From Lasiosphaeris hirsuta (lineage: Eukaryota; Ascomycota; Sordariomycetes; Sordariales; Lasiosphaeriaceae), in contig JAUKUA010000005.1 in assembly GCA_030549175.1 (NCBI GenBank), positions 1,488,001-1,552,000 of the forward strand: 64,000 nt of DNA. The letters run 5' to 3'. A model generated the notes under the pieces. It was not told the DNA's origin. It saw only the letters and a list, made by a program, of their open reading frames with translations, and searched no databases. This document shows positions 22,661 through 33,939 of the stretch, piece after piece (positions within the stretch are counted from its first letter, which is position 1; the number at the start of each line of letters is the position of its first letter). The translations under genes and the position numbers were made by a program.

Positions 22661-24282
22661 ACAAGCCACTGAGTCAAGGGATAGCAACCCCCAACGACGC
22701 CAGAGGGAAAGAGCGAAAGAGACATGCATGTATTTGAGCCTAATCGCCCATCCTTCCCTGCTCTCACACACCTTTGCCAATCCCTCCCACCACGGCATCT
22801 TCCATCGAATCGACCTAAAAAGAAGAAAAAAAAACACAAACATCCAGCCCAGTCCAGCCCAGGCCGTCTATGGCTAGCCAGTGTCAACCGGTATCGGAGA
22901 CGAACCCGTCCCCCTCCCTGCAACCACCCAGGCGTGACAGACATGCCAGGGCCCGGTTTTTTCTCTTGTCCTTCGTCCCTCCTTACACGATCGACCGTTG
23001 CGAGATCTCCGACCCCTGCAGTCTAGCCAATCACGACACGATGAGGTTGGCGGTCGCACAGGCGGTCAGGCAAAGTGCAGCAACCACACCCACACACCCA
23101 CACGCCAGGCCACACCTGCTGGCTCGGGGGACCTGCCGGGCGAGGGGCGGACCTGTTTCCTGTCCTGCTGCCAGCCCGCCGCCCGACTGCCGGCCCTTCC
23201 CTTGCGCAACACACAGTCTGGTCAGTCGAAAGGGAGCCAACCACCTGTGCTGACCGTGTAACCCAGCAGGACCAGCCAAGCCATGGCTGGCTAGTTGATG
23301 GGCTGGGAGGCCTAGCTGACTGGCACCGCTTTGCGTCGCTCGAAATGCAATGCATCCATGCCCATGCCCAGACCTCCTCGACCATGCCCATCCCAAAAGA
23401 CAGGCGTCAACCGGCACCCGGGAGCCGGGACCTGGGGGCCGGATTCCAAGTCCCCACCCCGAGCGAGGCGAGGGGCCCAAAGTCTGCCCTGCTCAGTGGT
23501 AGAACCGGCAGGATCCAAAGGGGCTTTCTGTAACCTGAGTCGACGATCACTCAGTCAATCAGCAACGGGTCGGTTTTTTTTTTTCCTTTCGGCGTGCGCG
23601 TCCCTCTCTGTCTATACCACCACCCACCACTCTGGTAACTGGCATCGCTCACCTAGCTTGTCCTAGGTAGGCCACAAAGTTGTGTCTTCGCGCAGCGGCC
23701 ATCCGTAGCCTCATTGGTAATTTCCATGTGCACCGGCCGTCGCCGGACGGGCTACTGCAGATTGATGACCGGGAGCCGAGCAAGGAAAGCGGTCCTCGCT
23801 AGGCCCGAGTGGTTTGGCCTCAGTCATACCAGCCCCGAGCCATTGTGGGCAAACCGGTCTCTCGGTCCTCCCCTACCAATGTCATTCTGCCAATGTCCTT
23901 CCTTATTCTCGACTCGACAGGAATAGCCCCCCGTCCACGCCGATGCAGACCGGCCCTACCTTATCATAATTGCCAGGGGGGTGAGGGGTGAGAGGGGTGG
24001 TGAGTCCCAGGCGGCTTTGCCAGTTGCACAGTCGTTTTGGCCCCCCTTTTTCCGTGTCACCTCCTTGAATGCTGTGTTGGCAAGTGCAACAATTCTTCCC
24101 GTACCCTTGCTCACGGACCTAGGAGACCGTGCTTATAGATGAGGTCGTCCACCCCCTCTCGCTCTTTCCCTCATCATTCCCTCAACCACTCCTTCCATCT
24201 CCACGCTCTGTCACAATTGACGTCAACCTGACACCTCCTTCCTTCAAGTCTGAACCTTTGCCTTCCACCTTTAAGTGCCAAA

Positions 24283-25339
24283 ATGGGCCAGACACACCCC
24301 CAGATGTCGCAGACGCACCACATGTCTTCCGCCGACTCTGCCGTCGACGTCAGCAGCATGCATAGCTCTGAGAGGAAGTTCGACCTCAGCCTGACCGACA
24401 AGGTCATCGCTGCCACTGGCCCCAATGCGCATCCCCGGCTGGCCCAAGTAATGCCCAGCCTGGTGCGGCATCTCCACGACTTTGCACGCGAAGTCAACCT
24501 TACGGTCGACGAGTGGACAACCGCCATCGAGTTGGTGAGACGTCTCCCTCCTTGCAATTGTCGTCGTCCAGCCACTGACCTGACTCCAGATCAACGAGTG
24601 TGGTCGCATGTCCAATGACCGGCGCAATGAGACCCAGCTGCTCTGTGATATCCTCGGCCTTGAGACTCTCGTGGATGAGATCACAGCCAACATCGTATCC
24701 TCAGCTTCGGTCTCGGGCACCTCCACCCCCTCTGCCATCCTCGGCCCCTTCTACCGCCACGACGCGCCCCTCCTCCCCAATGGCTCCTCCATCGTCAAGG
24801 ACCTCACTCCCGCCGTGCCGTGGTACGAGCAAGCCGTCGCCGATTCCGCCTACATCACCGGCCGAGTCCTGTCGCACAACCCCCTTTTCCCCGACATGCC
24901 ACCAACCCCACTCCGCAACGCCATCGTCGACGTTTGGCACACGGCCCCCAACGGGCTGTACGAGCAACAGGACCCCTCGCAGCCCGACATGAACCTCCGC
25001 GGGCGCTTCGCTACCGATGCCGAGGGTCGTTATGCCTTTTATGCACTGCGACCCGTGGCCTACCCGATTCCTGACGATGGACCGGCCGGCAAATTCCTCG
25101 CGCTGCTCGACCGACATCCGCACCGGCCAGGCCACATTCATTTCATCGTATCGGCAACAGGTCACCGGACGCTGACAACGCAAATATTTGATGACCGTGA
25201 CGAGTACATTGAAAAGGATTCTGTGTTTGCCGTCAAGGACGACCTCGTCGTCCATTTCGAGCCGCGCGAGCAGGATCCCCAGGCAAAGTGGACGTTGAAC
25301 TATGAATTTGTGCTGGAAGCGGGCATGATGGGCCTCTGA
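24283..25339 (+). CDS. Intradiol ring-cleavage dioxygenase (hydroxyquinol 1,2-dioxygenase-like)
   Basis: Non-haem Fe(III) enzyme that cleaves catechol-type rings between the two hydroxyls; the product is a muconate or, for hydroxyquinol, maleylacetate. Two exons, 24283-24534 and 24590-25339, 333 aa, with a 55-nt intron. All four iron ligands are visible: Tyr in NGLYEQQ (about Y208), Tyr in RPVAYPIPDDGP (about Y242), and both His in RPGHIHF (about H266 and H268). The N-terminal helical dimerisation domain (residues ~30-120) and the linker SAILGPFYRHDAP match the catechol/hydroxyquinol branch. No signal peptide, so cytosolic. GPFYRHDAP leads me to prefer hydroxyquinol over catechol, with moderate certainty. 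It faces a convergent Zn2Cys6 regulator 0.9 kb away, which might control it. Confidence 0.92.
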
Positions 25340-26259
25340 AGAGCTGCAAAAAAAGTCGATGACTGGATCGTAACTGAACCGGAAAGGCTTGGTGAAATAG
25401 TCGGGGAGCCAGGGGTGGTTGTGAGGGCTGTTCCTGACCCCCCTCCATAATATGTACATAAATTGGCACCGGCGTTCCGTCAGCCGGTGCTACACATTGG
25501 GGCTGGGTTACAGCGGCGCGCGTACACGGAAGACAAAATATGCCATTGGGGGCTCGGGATGTCGCTTGCTGCCTTTGCCTAGGCCCAGGCCGACGGAGTC
25601 CTAACAGATATCAATGATCGTTTATAGACAAATTCTTCCTCGTTTTGTATCCCTCTCTCGTCACTTGTCTTCGGACGGTCCCACTGCTGTTCCGAAAGGT
25701 CTCCATAGAAAACCCAGAGACACTGGAGCACCGTAAACCCAATCGCAAGAACTGATATCAGGCTCACCGGGGCGCTCCACGCTGTCGTTGTATATATATT
25801 ATCCTAGCACTGTTAAGCGTTAATGAAATGCTGACGAGAGGTTCGAAAGACGTGCCGCACTCTTCAATCGATCAACTCGAGGGAAGAAAAATATGATCTT
25901 GTCATATCGTGTATTTTTCACGTAAGGAATTGACTCGGCACCTTGGTACATTGCCGGGCTAGACTTTGCTCCTTCTCCTAGTGCGTTCGGGTATCATTCA
26001 CTTGGCTTGCCACTTTTGTCCCCTCATTCTGGGTTTGATGGATGGCACCATCCTGATCATTATGTCGCCCAAAATCATCGCCGACGCACCCCGCTCACTG
26101 ATACCTGTCAGCTCGATAAGACACAAAGCCAGGTCCTCTCCCCCATGAAGCTTGAGCGACCTGGTATCAGTGTCTGTAATGCCCGGCGTAGTGGTGTTTG
26201 AAATCCGAATGGAGAGTTGGCCTTGTGGAGTTTTATTTGGTTGTTGGCCTGCCTCGGTT
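25340..26259. other. Convergent 3' region, dioxygenase / regulator
   Basis: About 920 nt, AT-richer than the flanking genes. A short minus-strand open frame (25579-25767) starts with a hydrophobic stretch but lacks an ATG. No gene is claimed. Confidence 0.5.
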
Positions 26260-29200
26260 TCATCCAAAGCTCGAAGAATGATACAGAGGGAGACTGCCGC
26301 TGATCACAACAGGAGATATTCGGGGTTCTGGGGGCATCGTGAAACCGCCATATGTTTCGGCGGCAACGCTCGGCAACTGTGGCGGGAATTGGGGTGCGAG
26401 AGGAGCTATGCCTGGGGGCATTGCCGATACGGGTACGACGTGGTTTATCCAATTGCTCCATAACCCGTCAAAGTCGAACTCGATGTCTTCATCCATGGGT
26501 ACGGAGCTGTCAACCAACAAGTGAGATGATAGGCTGGGACGTGAGTCAAGTGGAGGAGGAAGAGATGGGCCTGTGGGGTGAGACGGCGACGTGCCGTTCA
26601 TTCGCGTATCCGTGTGAGAGGCTGAGTGGTGGGGAATAAGGAGCTCGGAAAGTGATGGTAATGGAACAGCTGGTCCGGGTAGGGACGTTAGGTGTGAAAC
26701 GCTGACCATTCGTGGTGTGTCGGGTTCCCGGGGGCTTGGCATGCTACCCAGTGAGCTTCCCGGTTCGTGGGAGAGTTGAGGGCTCGCCATCTGGCTATAG
26801 AGGCCACTGAGGTCTCCAGAGAGCTCTGGGGCATCGAAGGTATGATCTATTGTCCATTTTGCGACAACCTTTGCAAACTTTTCCATGATCTCGAGAACAC
26901 GCTTGGCTTGTGGGTCAGTCTCCGCACAGAACTTCATTATGGCAATAGCATCTGTAGTCGATTGCACGTATGCATCCGTACGGTACATTGACGCAAACTG
27001 GTTCATAAACACGACGACGCTCGCGGCGAAGAGGAAGTATCTGGTTACGGTTAGAGTATGCAAAGCAAAGTTTGGCATCACGGCTCACATAATGAAGGGA
27101 TTCCGCCGTGGGAGATATCCCGCCTCCCTGGCTCTCTGAACCAGGTGTATCGTGTGGTACGAAGCGACCACACAGGCTTCAGAGTATCTCGCCATTGGCG
27201 AATCGTACAATGGCGCTGGCTTCGTGATCCCTGAACGCTGCTCCTCGATCTTCCAATTGTGCATGATGAAGAGCTGCCTTGTAAGAAGGATCAATGAATG
27301 CAAGGAGAGTAGGTCCATGTGGAGAGTCGCAATGCCCTCGGCAGGGTGTGTGGGACCTTCCTTTGGAAGCCGCCTTTGCAAGGTGGTGTGTGGACCTTGG
27401 CCATTCTCATTGGATCTGTCTACAATTTCTTGCACCTTGGTGGTCGATATTTTTCGTGTCGCGAACACGGCAAGTGTTTCGCCAATGATGCGGCATGAGC
27501 GCACACAAGAATTGAGGCTCTTTGCGTGGATAGCCCCAAGGGTTGGCGGCTCTGCGATCATCAGCGGGCTGTTGATGTCGTCGTCTGGCACGAGTTTGCA
27601 CGAGCAGTCGAGCAAGTTGATTGCAGCCGGTCTTCCTAAAGATGCTGCCAAGAATCGATCCAGTATGAACAGTGTCTTCCACAGATTACGTCTAAGTCTC
27701 ATCTGCACCTCAGTGAAAATGAAGTCATTCATCGTCTCTTCCCTATGTAGACCTAAGGCATACGAGGATCGGACAGCCATGCCTGAGAGAAGTGACGTTA
27801 GCTCCAATAATTTGATGGTGCACCGGGAATCTTACCTAGGTATGCGTACGCCCGATTCCTCTTTGAGACTGCAAGCATGTACATAGTCATCAGCGATAAC
27901 GCCTGGACAGACCAAAAGTCGGCGTCTTCGAAGCCGCTGTTCGGGTCGCACATGGTTTTAGCACTCCGAAAGAAGTGCTCTGCGCGATCTACTTTTGCAG
28001 TGAGCTGCTTCCGAATGATGCCCTCTTCTCTGCTGCCAGGAGTAGGCGCAGCCAAAAGTAAACCGAGAGCCAAAACCAAAAATAAGTGGCATAAGAATTC
28101 GTGCCTGGTTGATAGAGGGTCCATGTAGCACGTGTCGACATCAGCAATAAATGCTCTCTTATCGAAAACCTCAATGATGCCACATGTCTAGCAAGTGTTA
28201 GCATACGGTTCATAAAGAAGAAGAGCAAGGGCTGACATTAGTAAAGTATGAGTCAATGAGCACGTCGGCTGTTAATCGATCCGGCAAGATACTGGGGGTT
28301 TTCATGTTTTCCGGGAAATCTATTATGTTCTCCATGATTCGGTGCCTCTTTGGGTCATTGATGAACGGTGAACCCATGTCGGATCCTGCCGTATTCTCAA
28401 TAATGATGCGGATCAGCTGTAGAATGGACAGCGTCGAGGCATCTCCGATATAAACTAAAATAAGATTAGATGGGCCTGGTCAGGTGGCTCAACACCCGAC
28501 GGAGAGGAAGGGAGCGCCTACGAAGTCGTCCTGTCTGGTCTTGCAGCATGCGTGTCTCTGTGTAAATAGTGGCTTCCTCAGCTTGTCCGTTCGTACGACT
28601 GCGACTTGGCTGACTTTCGCGTTCGTTCATCGAAGCTTTTCTGACATGCTCATGCCCAGATGAGTGTGGTGCAACTGAAGTCGATATCGACGATGCCCCC
28701 TTTTTCGACTGCCCGATGGGTACTTCTTCCCAAAGCTGTTGGGCCTCGCGAGGGGTACGCTGCACGCTAGGTGACGTTGCGGACGTCTCTAGGGCAGCGG
28801 GGATGGACTGGGGGGATGTCTCAATGTGTCGCCGCTTAGTAGGCGATCCAGCGGAATCACCCAGGCCATGGTCACTCCCGGCATTTGGGGTGTAAGAACA
28901 TGTCAGTTTCCTCCTCAGGCAAGTTTGACAGGGTTTCAAGCCATTGCACTAGAAATAAGTCAGCAACAATTGGTCTAGACCTCGCAATCAAGGAGGGGTG
29001 ATATGCTGTAGGAACAGCGACGAATTGAAGCTGGGCCCTAGGGAAATGTCTCGAGTAGCCACGTTGAATGACCGCAGTCTGTTATCCGGGAGTGACCCTG
29101 GGAGAACCATTCTTGCGAGTACCGAGCAAGACAAACGAGCAGCAAATGAGTCCGAATAGTCTGGTATATTGTGCAAGTGACGCTTCAATACGGCTGCAGA

Positions 29201-29665
29201 TCGCCACCACACTTGTAGTACTTCGCAAAGCGGTATCGCTTGATCCCCCTCCCCCAAGTCCTTGTCCCCCGTCGCAGGCGAGCACGGCACCGCGTTCCTC
29301 TGTTCGCGGCGGACATGTCCTCCTCCCCCTTAAGGAATATGGCGCATAGTTGCAGCAACAGCGCCTAAAACATAGGGATGAAGAGACCAAGAAAAAGAAC
29401 CAGGGAATGCGTTGGGTAGCGGCCGAGACATTCAGGGGGAGGGGGCAGGTGGTGTAATCCATCGTCCGCACACAACACGCCGCTGGCGCCCGCTGCAGAA
29501 ATGGCCAAGACGAGCACGATTGATGGAGAGTCGACATAATGTCGTTCTAGAAGAGGAGCACTGACAAAAAATAGGAGGGCTAACCTTTTGCTTCCGGCGC
29601 TTGCAAGAATCGCAGGCCTGTGCAGTGCGCTGGCGCTTGTCGTCCGGGACTCTAGGTCGCGTCAT
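26260..29665 (-). CDS. Zn2Cys6 fungal-specific transcription factor
   Basis: Nuclear DNA-binding regulator. Six minus-strand exons with consistent phases, 29585-29665, 28522-28948, 28237-28454, 27836-28187, 27089-27782 and 26260-27040, give 850 aa. The zinc cluster is split by the first intron after QK: C18-x2-C21-x6-C28-x5-C34-x2-C37-x6-C44 (ACDSCKRRKQK joined to CNGLKPCQTCLRRKLTC). The middle holds the fungal_trans domain: YIGDASTLSILQLI, CGIIEVFDKRAF, MAVRSSYALGLHREE and RRNLWKTLFILDRFLAASLG. The C-terminal ~200 residues are Ser/Pro-rich and may activate. The first intron is 636 nt, far longer than the other four (48-67 nt). Convergent with the ring-cleavage dioxygenase, so a regulatory link to aromatic catabolism is possible but unproven. 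Confidence 0.9.
28949..29584 (-). other. 636-nt intron inside the zinc-cluster coding sequence
   Basis: Bounded by GTTAGC at the donor and CTAG at the acceptor, with a CTGAC-like branch (GTTGCTGACTTATTTCTAG) close to the 3' end. It interrupts the Zn2Cys6 motif between Lys27 and Cys28 in phase 0. No element or nested gene is recognised in it. Confidence 0.75.
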
Positions 29666-32600
29666 GATGGGAGAGGGGCGGAGAAAGACGCGCGCAGGCG
29701 CCCCGCCATCGGGTAGTAAACTGGTCCTGACACGGACGACAGCAGCAACAGGATCCGCAAGTGCAACAGGCACAGCGAGTCTGGTGGAAGATAGAGGAAG
29801 CACCGGGTCCTCTTAGTGCTGCTGGTCGGAAGTGACGCCGGCGTGGGTTGGGCGCGGAGCGGATGATGCACGACGAGACACGTCGGCAGCAGGGCCGGGA
29901 ATAGTGAATGCGCTGTCGGAAGATGGACGTTGGGTGGCCCGGGTTCGGCAGTGTTGCTAGAGTTAGCGCCGCAGCGGAAGCCTCGTAACACGATCCGATG
30001 TGCCGTGCCTGGTCTCCGAATCGAAGACTGAGAGCTCTCGTTCAGCCTACGAATAATAGGCGGGGAGGCGTTGTTGAAAAGACGGCGCTATCGAGGCTGT
30101 TTGAACAGCAACACTGCCGGCAGGCAGGCGGGGTGTCATGCAAATATTGCGATAGAAACCATGGCCAGGGCCGTTCAACGAGGAAGCAAGAGAGAAGGGG
30201 AAACTGGCCGTGGAGGATTGGGGGAAGGTCGCGGTCGTCGGATATGGGGCGAGGGGCATATGGAGAGGGGCGCGGGAAGAGCCTCTAATAGCCCCCCTGC
30301 TCGGCGTGTGTGCTGTTGATGGGGATGTTGGCATATTTTGGAGACAATCAACCGCGGCGGGCGGGTTGTGCCTTTGCGCCCAAATCTATTCGTACCCAAA
30401 GATCTGCCTCCGCGCAGGCTGATAGAGAGTGACTATGCATCTGAGTGCGTTTCGGGCCCCCCTAAGGGCTATTCGGGGCGTCTCGGGGCGTCTCTCGCCT
30501 GGTGCCTCAGGTACCCGCCTAACGCAGGCCATGCGACGCAGTCCACGCAGCCCGCCTCGCGCAGCCCGCGTGCAGGCGGCAGGGCCTGCCATCGTGCCAT
30601 CGGCAGCCGCGTCTGGCTGGCAGCCAAAAGCAGAGAGCTGCAGGGAGCAACAGGGAACAACACGGCCCAGCCCAACACGCTTCTGGGCGTTCTGCATGAC
30701 GGCGGCAAGTCATCCCCGCTCACGACACGCATGTCGAGCACGTCGACGCTGCGCTTCCTAGCCAGGAAGGCGATGTGATTGACGGCGATAGCAGCCTCGA
30801 ATGCGAGTATTGTGAACGGGCATTGGACCAACGGTGCCGTGGTGTTGCCGTGGTGTGGCCCGGGTGGCGTTCCGAGTATCTCGAGCATTGAGAGCATCAG
30901 ACCATGGGTATCGTTCCAGGTATGACAATCTAGAAACTGCTGACATCGCGAGTCTCGAATATCGGCGATGGGGACAGGCCATACCACAAGGCCGGGCGGG
31001 TGGTGTTCTGTGCGAGGGGGGGCACGGCGGATGGAAGGTAAGGCTGCGCTGCATGCGAGCCCTCGCCCCGAATAGGCGATTAGGAGCTTTCGAGTCTGAG
31101 AACGACAAAGACCCCCCCCCCAGGCTGTGCTGCGTGATAGGTGCGGATCCATGGTCTAGCCTGCCTGTCTGCCTACCTGGCATACATCAAATACGTCAAA
31201 TACATGATATCCAGGGCCTGGATGCATGCATTTTGCAATGCACCCCGTTGACGAGCGAGCGACTGCTCGCTTAAGCTGCATTGTTTTGCAAGCCGCGGAT
31301 GCGAATATAGATACGAGTTGGGGGTTCTGAGGGGCATCGCGGGCGAGACGGGCAGTTGTCACTGGATGATGTGGAAAAAGCCAAGTTCAGTGTAAGAGGG
31401 GCGATGTGGACATCCGATGGAGAGCACGGAACACAGGCGGCGGAAGCAGGCCACAGCAGCAAACAGCCGCCTACAGCGCCCGGGCTGTCGGATGGTGCAC
31501 CTAACCCCGCCGTCTCAACAAGCCACAGCCCACGGCGCTAACCCATGGATCCTGCTCACACTGCTCCTGCCCAGCCGGGGGGTGTGGGGAGGTGGGGAGA
31601 GGGGACGGGAAGGAGCAACTCAGTCGTTGCGACACTAGTCCTGCCTCGCTGCCTTGCGCCTCACCACGACCCCTCCTGGCGCTCCTCCTCAATAGACCCC
31701 CAAACATCAGCATCGTAATCTAATGAAATGGGGGGAGCTAGTTTCTCCTCGCCCTCATCCCGTCACGTCACGAGGGGGCGATGCAGACTCGCAGCTTGCG
31801 TCCTCGGCATCTTCATTGCGGCAAACCAAGGCAAATCAAGGCATGTCACAGAAGACCAGAGCAAATCAGGACCATCAACGCAGGCCGCAACACACTTCCT
31901 GTCTCTGCTATCCCTAGTCTCTGCCGAGGTGTCCTCTGCCATTGAGATGCCATTGGCAAATCGGACTGCAACAAACTGTATGGACGCAATAGCCTGCACA
32001 GCACTTCAATGGCGCACTGCTGCCCGCGCCGAGATCCCAGTCCGAGCAGCCGCAAGCCAATCCCCCTCGAGATGACCGAAGATGACCGAGGATGACGGGC
32101 TGGAAGAGGCATTGCGCGTGTCGTCCATGAGCCAGTGGCATGTCCAATATGTGGCAGTATGTGGCACAAACCACTGGCAGTCCTTGCCAGGCCACCATCG
32201 GAGCCAGCTGACTTATTATACGCGGTGCACACCAGAACACCTCAACCAGCAGAAAGCCAGCACCGAGACCGCAAGGGCTTGCATGAAGCTCGCGGTGCGG
32301 AGGTGGTACTGTGGAGGTGCGGAGTGCGGAGTGTGGAGGGGAGCGATGAGAAAGGGGGTTGGCGGCTGATGTTGGCGTTGGCGGCGGCCAGCCATCGCCA
32401 CACCCTGGGTCCTTTCCCGTGAAACTCATCTCCCGTCACTCTGCTGCCTCGCAGTGTCAACGTCTGCCGCCGCCCGCAGCCCGGAGACCCCTGCCGCAAG
32501 CCCGGGTTCCCTCCTATCCTCCCCCCCTCCTTCCCCTCCCCCCCCCTTTGAGCGCCTCCGACGCAGCAAACCTACCAGCTCTGGAGCTCCAGAGCTACCC

Positions 32601-33939
32601 ACAGCTGTGAGCTGTGACAGGCTCCCCCGCCTTCTCCTCCAGATCTGCATGGGTTCCAAGCTGCTGCTGCAACTGCAACTGCACCCCCCGCGGAGCACCC
32701 CCAAGATCGAGATGCCGGTTGCTGCGAGTGTCCGGCAGGGATACCGTTGGTCCGTTGGTCGTCCCAAAAGCCACTGGGCCGACCGAAATATCCCGGCCCC
32801 ACTAACAACCACTACCAACGAAGACGACTGGGGCGACTGGGGCAATTCGAGGCGGTCGAGGCGCTTGAGCTACCACTGCGCGAATCCATGGAGCTCCCCT
32901 CCCCCCGCATGTTCGCGATGTGACGAGGCCGGTGTAACGGGTCCTGCCAATGGATCTCCGCAGCATCAATCTTGCCTTTGCTCCTTTTCCCTTGACCCAT
33001 TGATCACAGGGGTCATCTGGGGCACCGCATAGAGCCGCTTGACCTCGTGATCACGCACCGGGTGTCGATGCTCATTGTGTTCTGGCTTAGGTTTCCCCAC
33101 ATACCTAAACCAATTCAACTTCGGAGTCACCAACCTGCCAGGTCCCGGTACCAGGCGGGCCGGGCCATCCCCCACATGTCGTCCATGTCGTCTTTGTCTG
33201 GCTGAATAACGAGGCACGTGGTGCTTGATGAAGAAAGCCGCCGACGACGCCTTGTCAGCCTCGCCAGGCCCGGTTAGCCATGTAGAGGCGCGGAAAGGCA
33301 ACAATATCGGCGAATTTGCCCACATCGCCAACTCCAATCAAGTCTCTTCTTGGTGTTGCCCCCCCGCTCCCACTCGGTCATTTCCCCATTGAGCAAGGAA
33401 TGCTTCGGGATGTGATGGAGGTAGCTGCGGAAAGCCTTGGTTCTTGAGTGACAGTGGATGCCAGGGACGCTCTCGATCCGGCAGTCCCATCTCGCCCCCC
33501 TTGACCCACATGCCGTATTCACTTCCCGGGTGCCCCCATTCACCAAGTCTACACGCCGGGTCAAGTACGGCTTTGGTGAATGACGCGCAGTATGCGCTCT
33601 CACACATGACGTGTGAATGCTAGTGAGATCAGCTTTGTGCAGCGAAACGCCAACTGCTTTCCGACAGATCATCCCGAGTTTGGACCAGGAAGTGACATGC
33701 CTTCGGCAACATTATGCGGCAACCACTGTTGATTGTGTATCAACAACGAATGGACCCGCCGAACTGGTTCGGCCGTACCCATGACGGCGAGATATAAAAA
33801 GGTACAAAGCCGCACCACTCATGATGCCTTCGTCGTGAACATCCACTCTCACTTCATATTTTTCCTCCCCACTACTCCATCATCCCCTATTGACAGATTT
33901 CGGCCCTCACACTAGACCCACACACTAGAGTCACACAAT
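29666..33939. other. 4.3-kb region without a recognised gene
   Basis: GC-rich with many overlapping low-complexity open frames on both strands (Arg/Pro/Ala/Ser-rich), none with a domain, start context or splice pattern I can defend. Contains a C10 run at 31112-31121. Its left edge should contain the regulator's promoter and its right edge the promoter of the CoA-transferase-like gene. Confidence 0.5.
33793..33800 (+). promoter_or_regulatory. TATA box of the CoA-transferase-like gene
   Basis: TATAAAAA lies 140 nt before the start codon, followed by a pyrimidine-rich stretch (33840-33905) where transcription could begin. A clear TATA box is rare in this window. Confidence 0.55.

Larger units (their letters stand above)
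20811..24282. other. 3.5-kb intergenic region with dinucleotide repeats
   Basis: No gene is recognised. It holds a long (GT)n tract at 21843-21902, a looser GT/GTGTGG tail to about 21950, and a CA-rich tract at 22613-22660 of opposite strand sense. The 300 nt before the dioxygenase start are pyrimidine-rich, as is common for a fungal leader. Confidence 0.6.
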
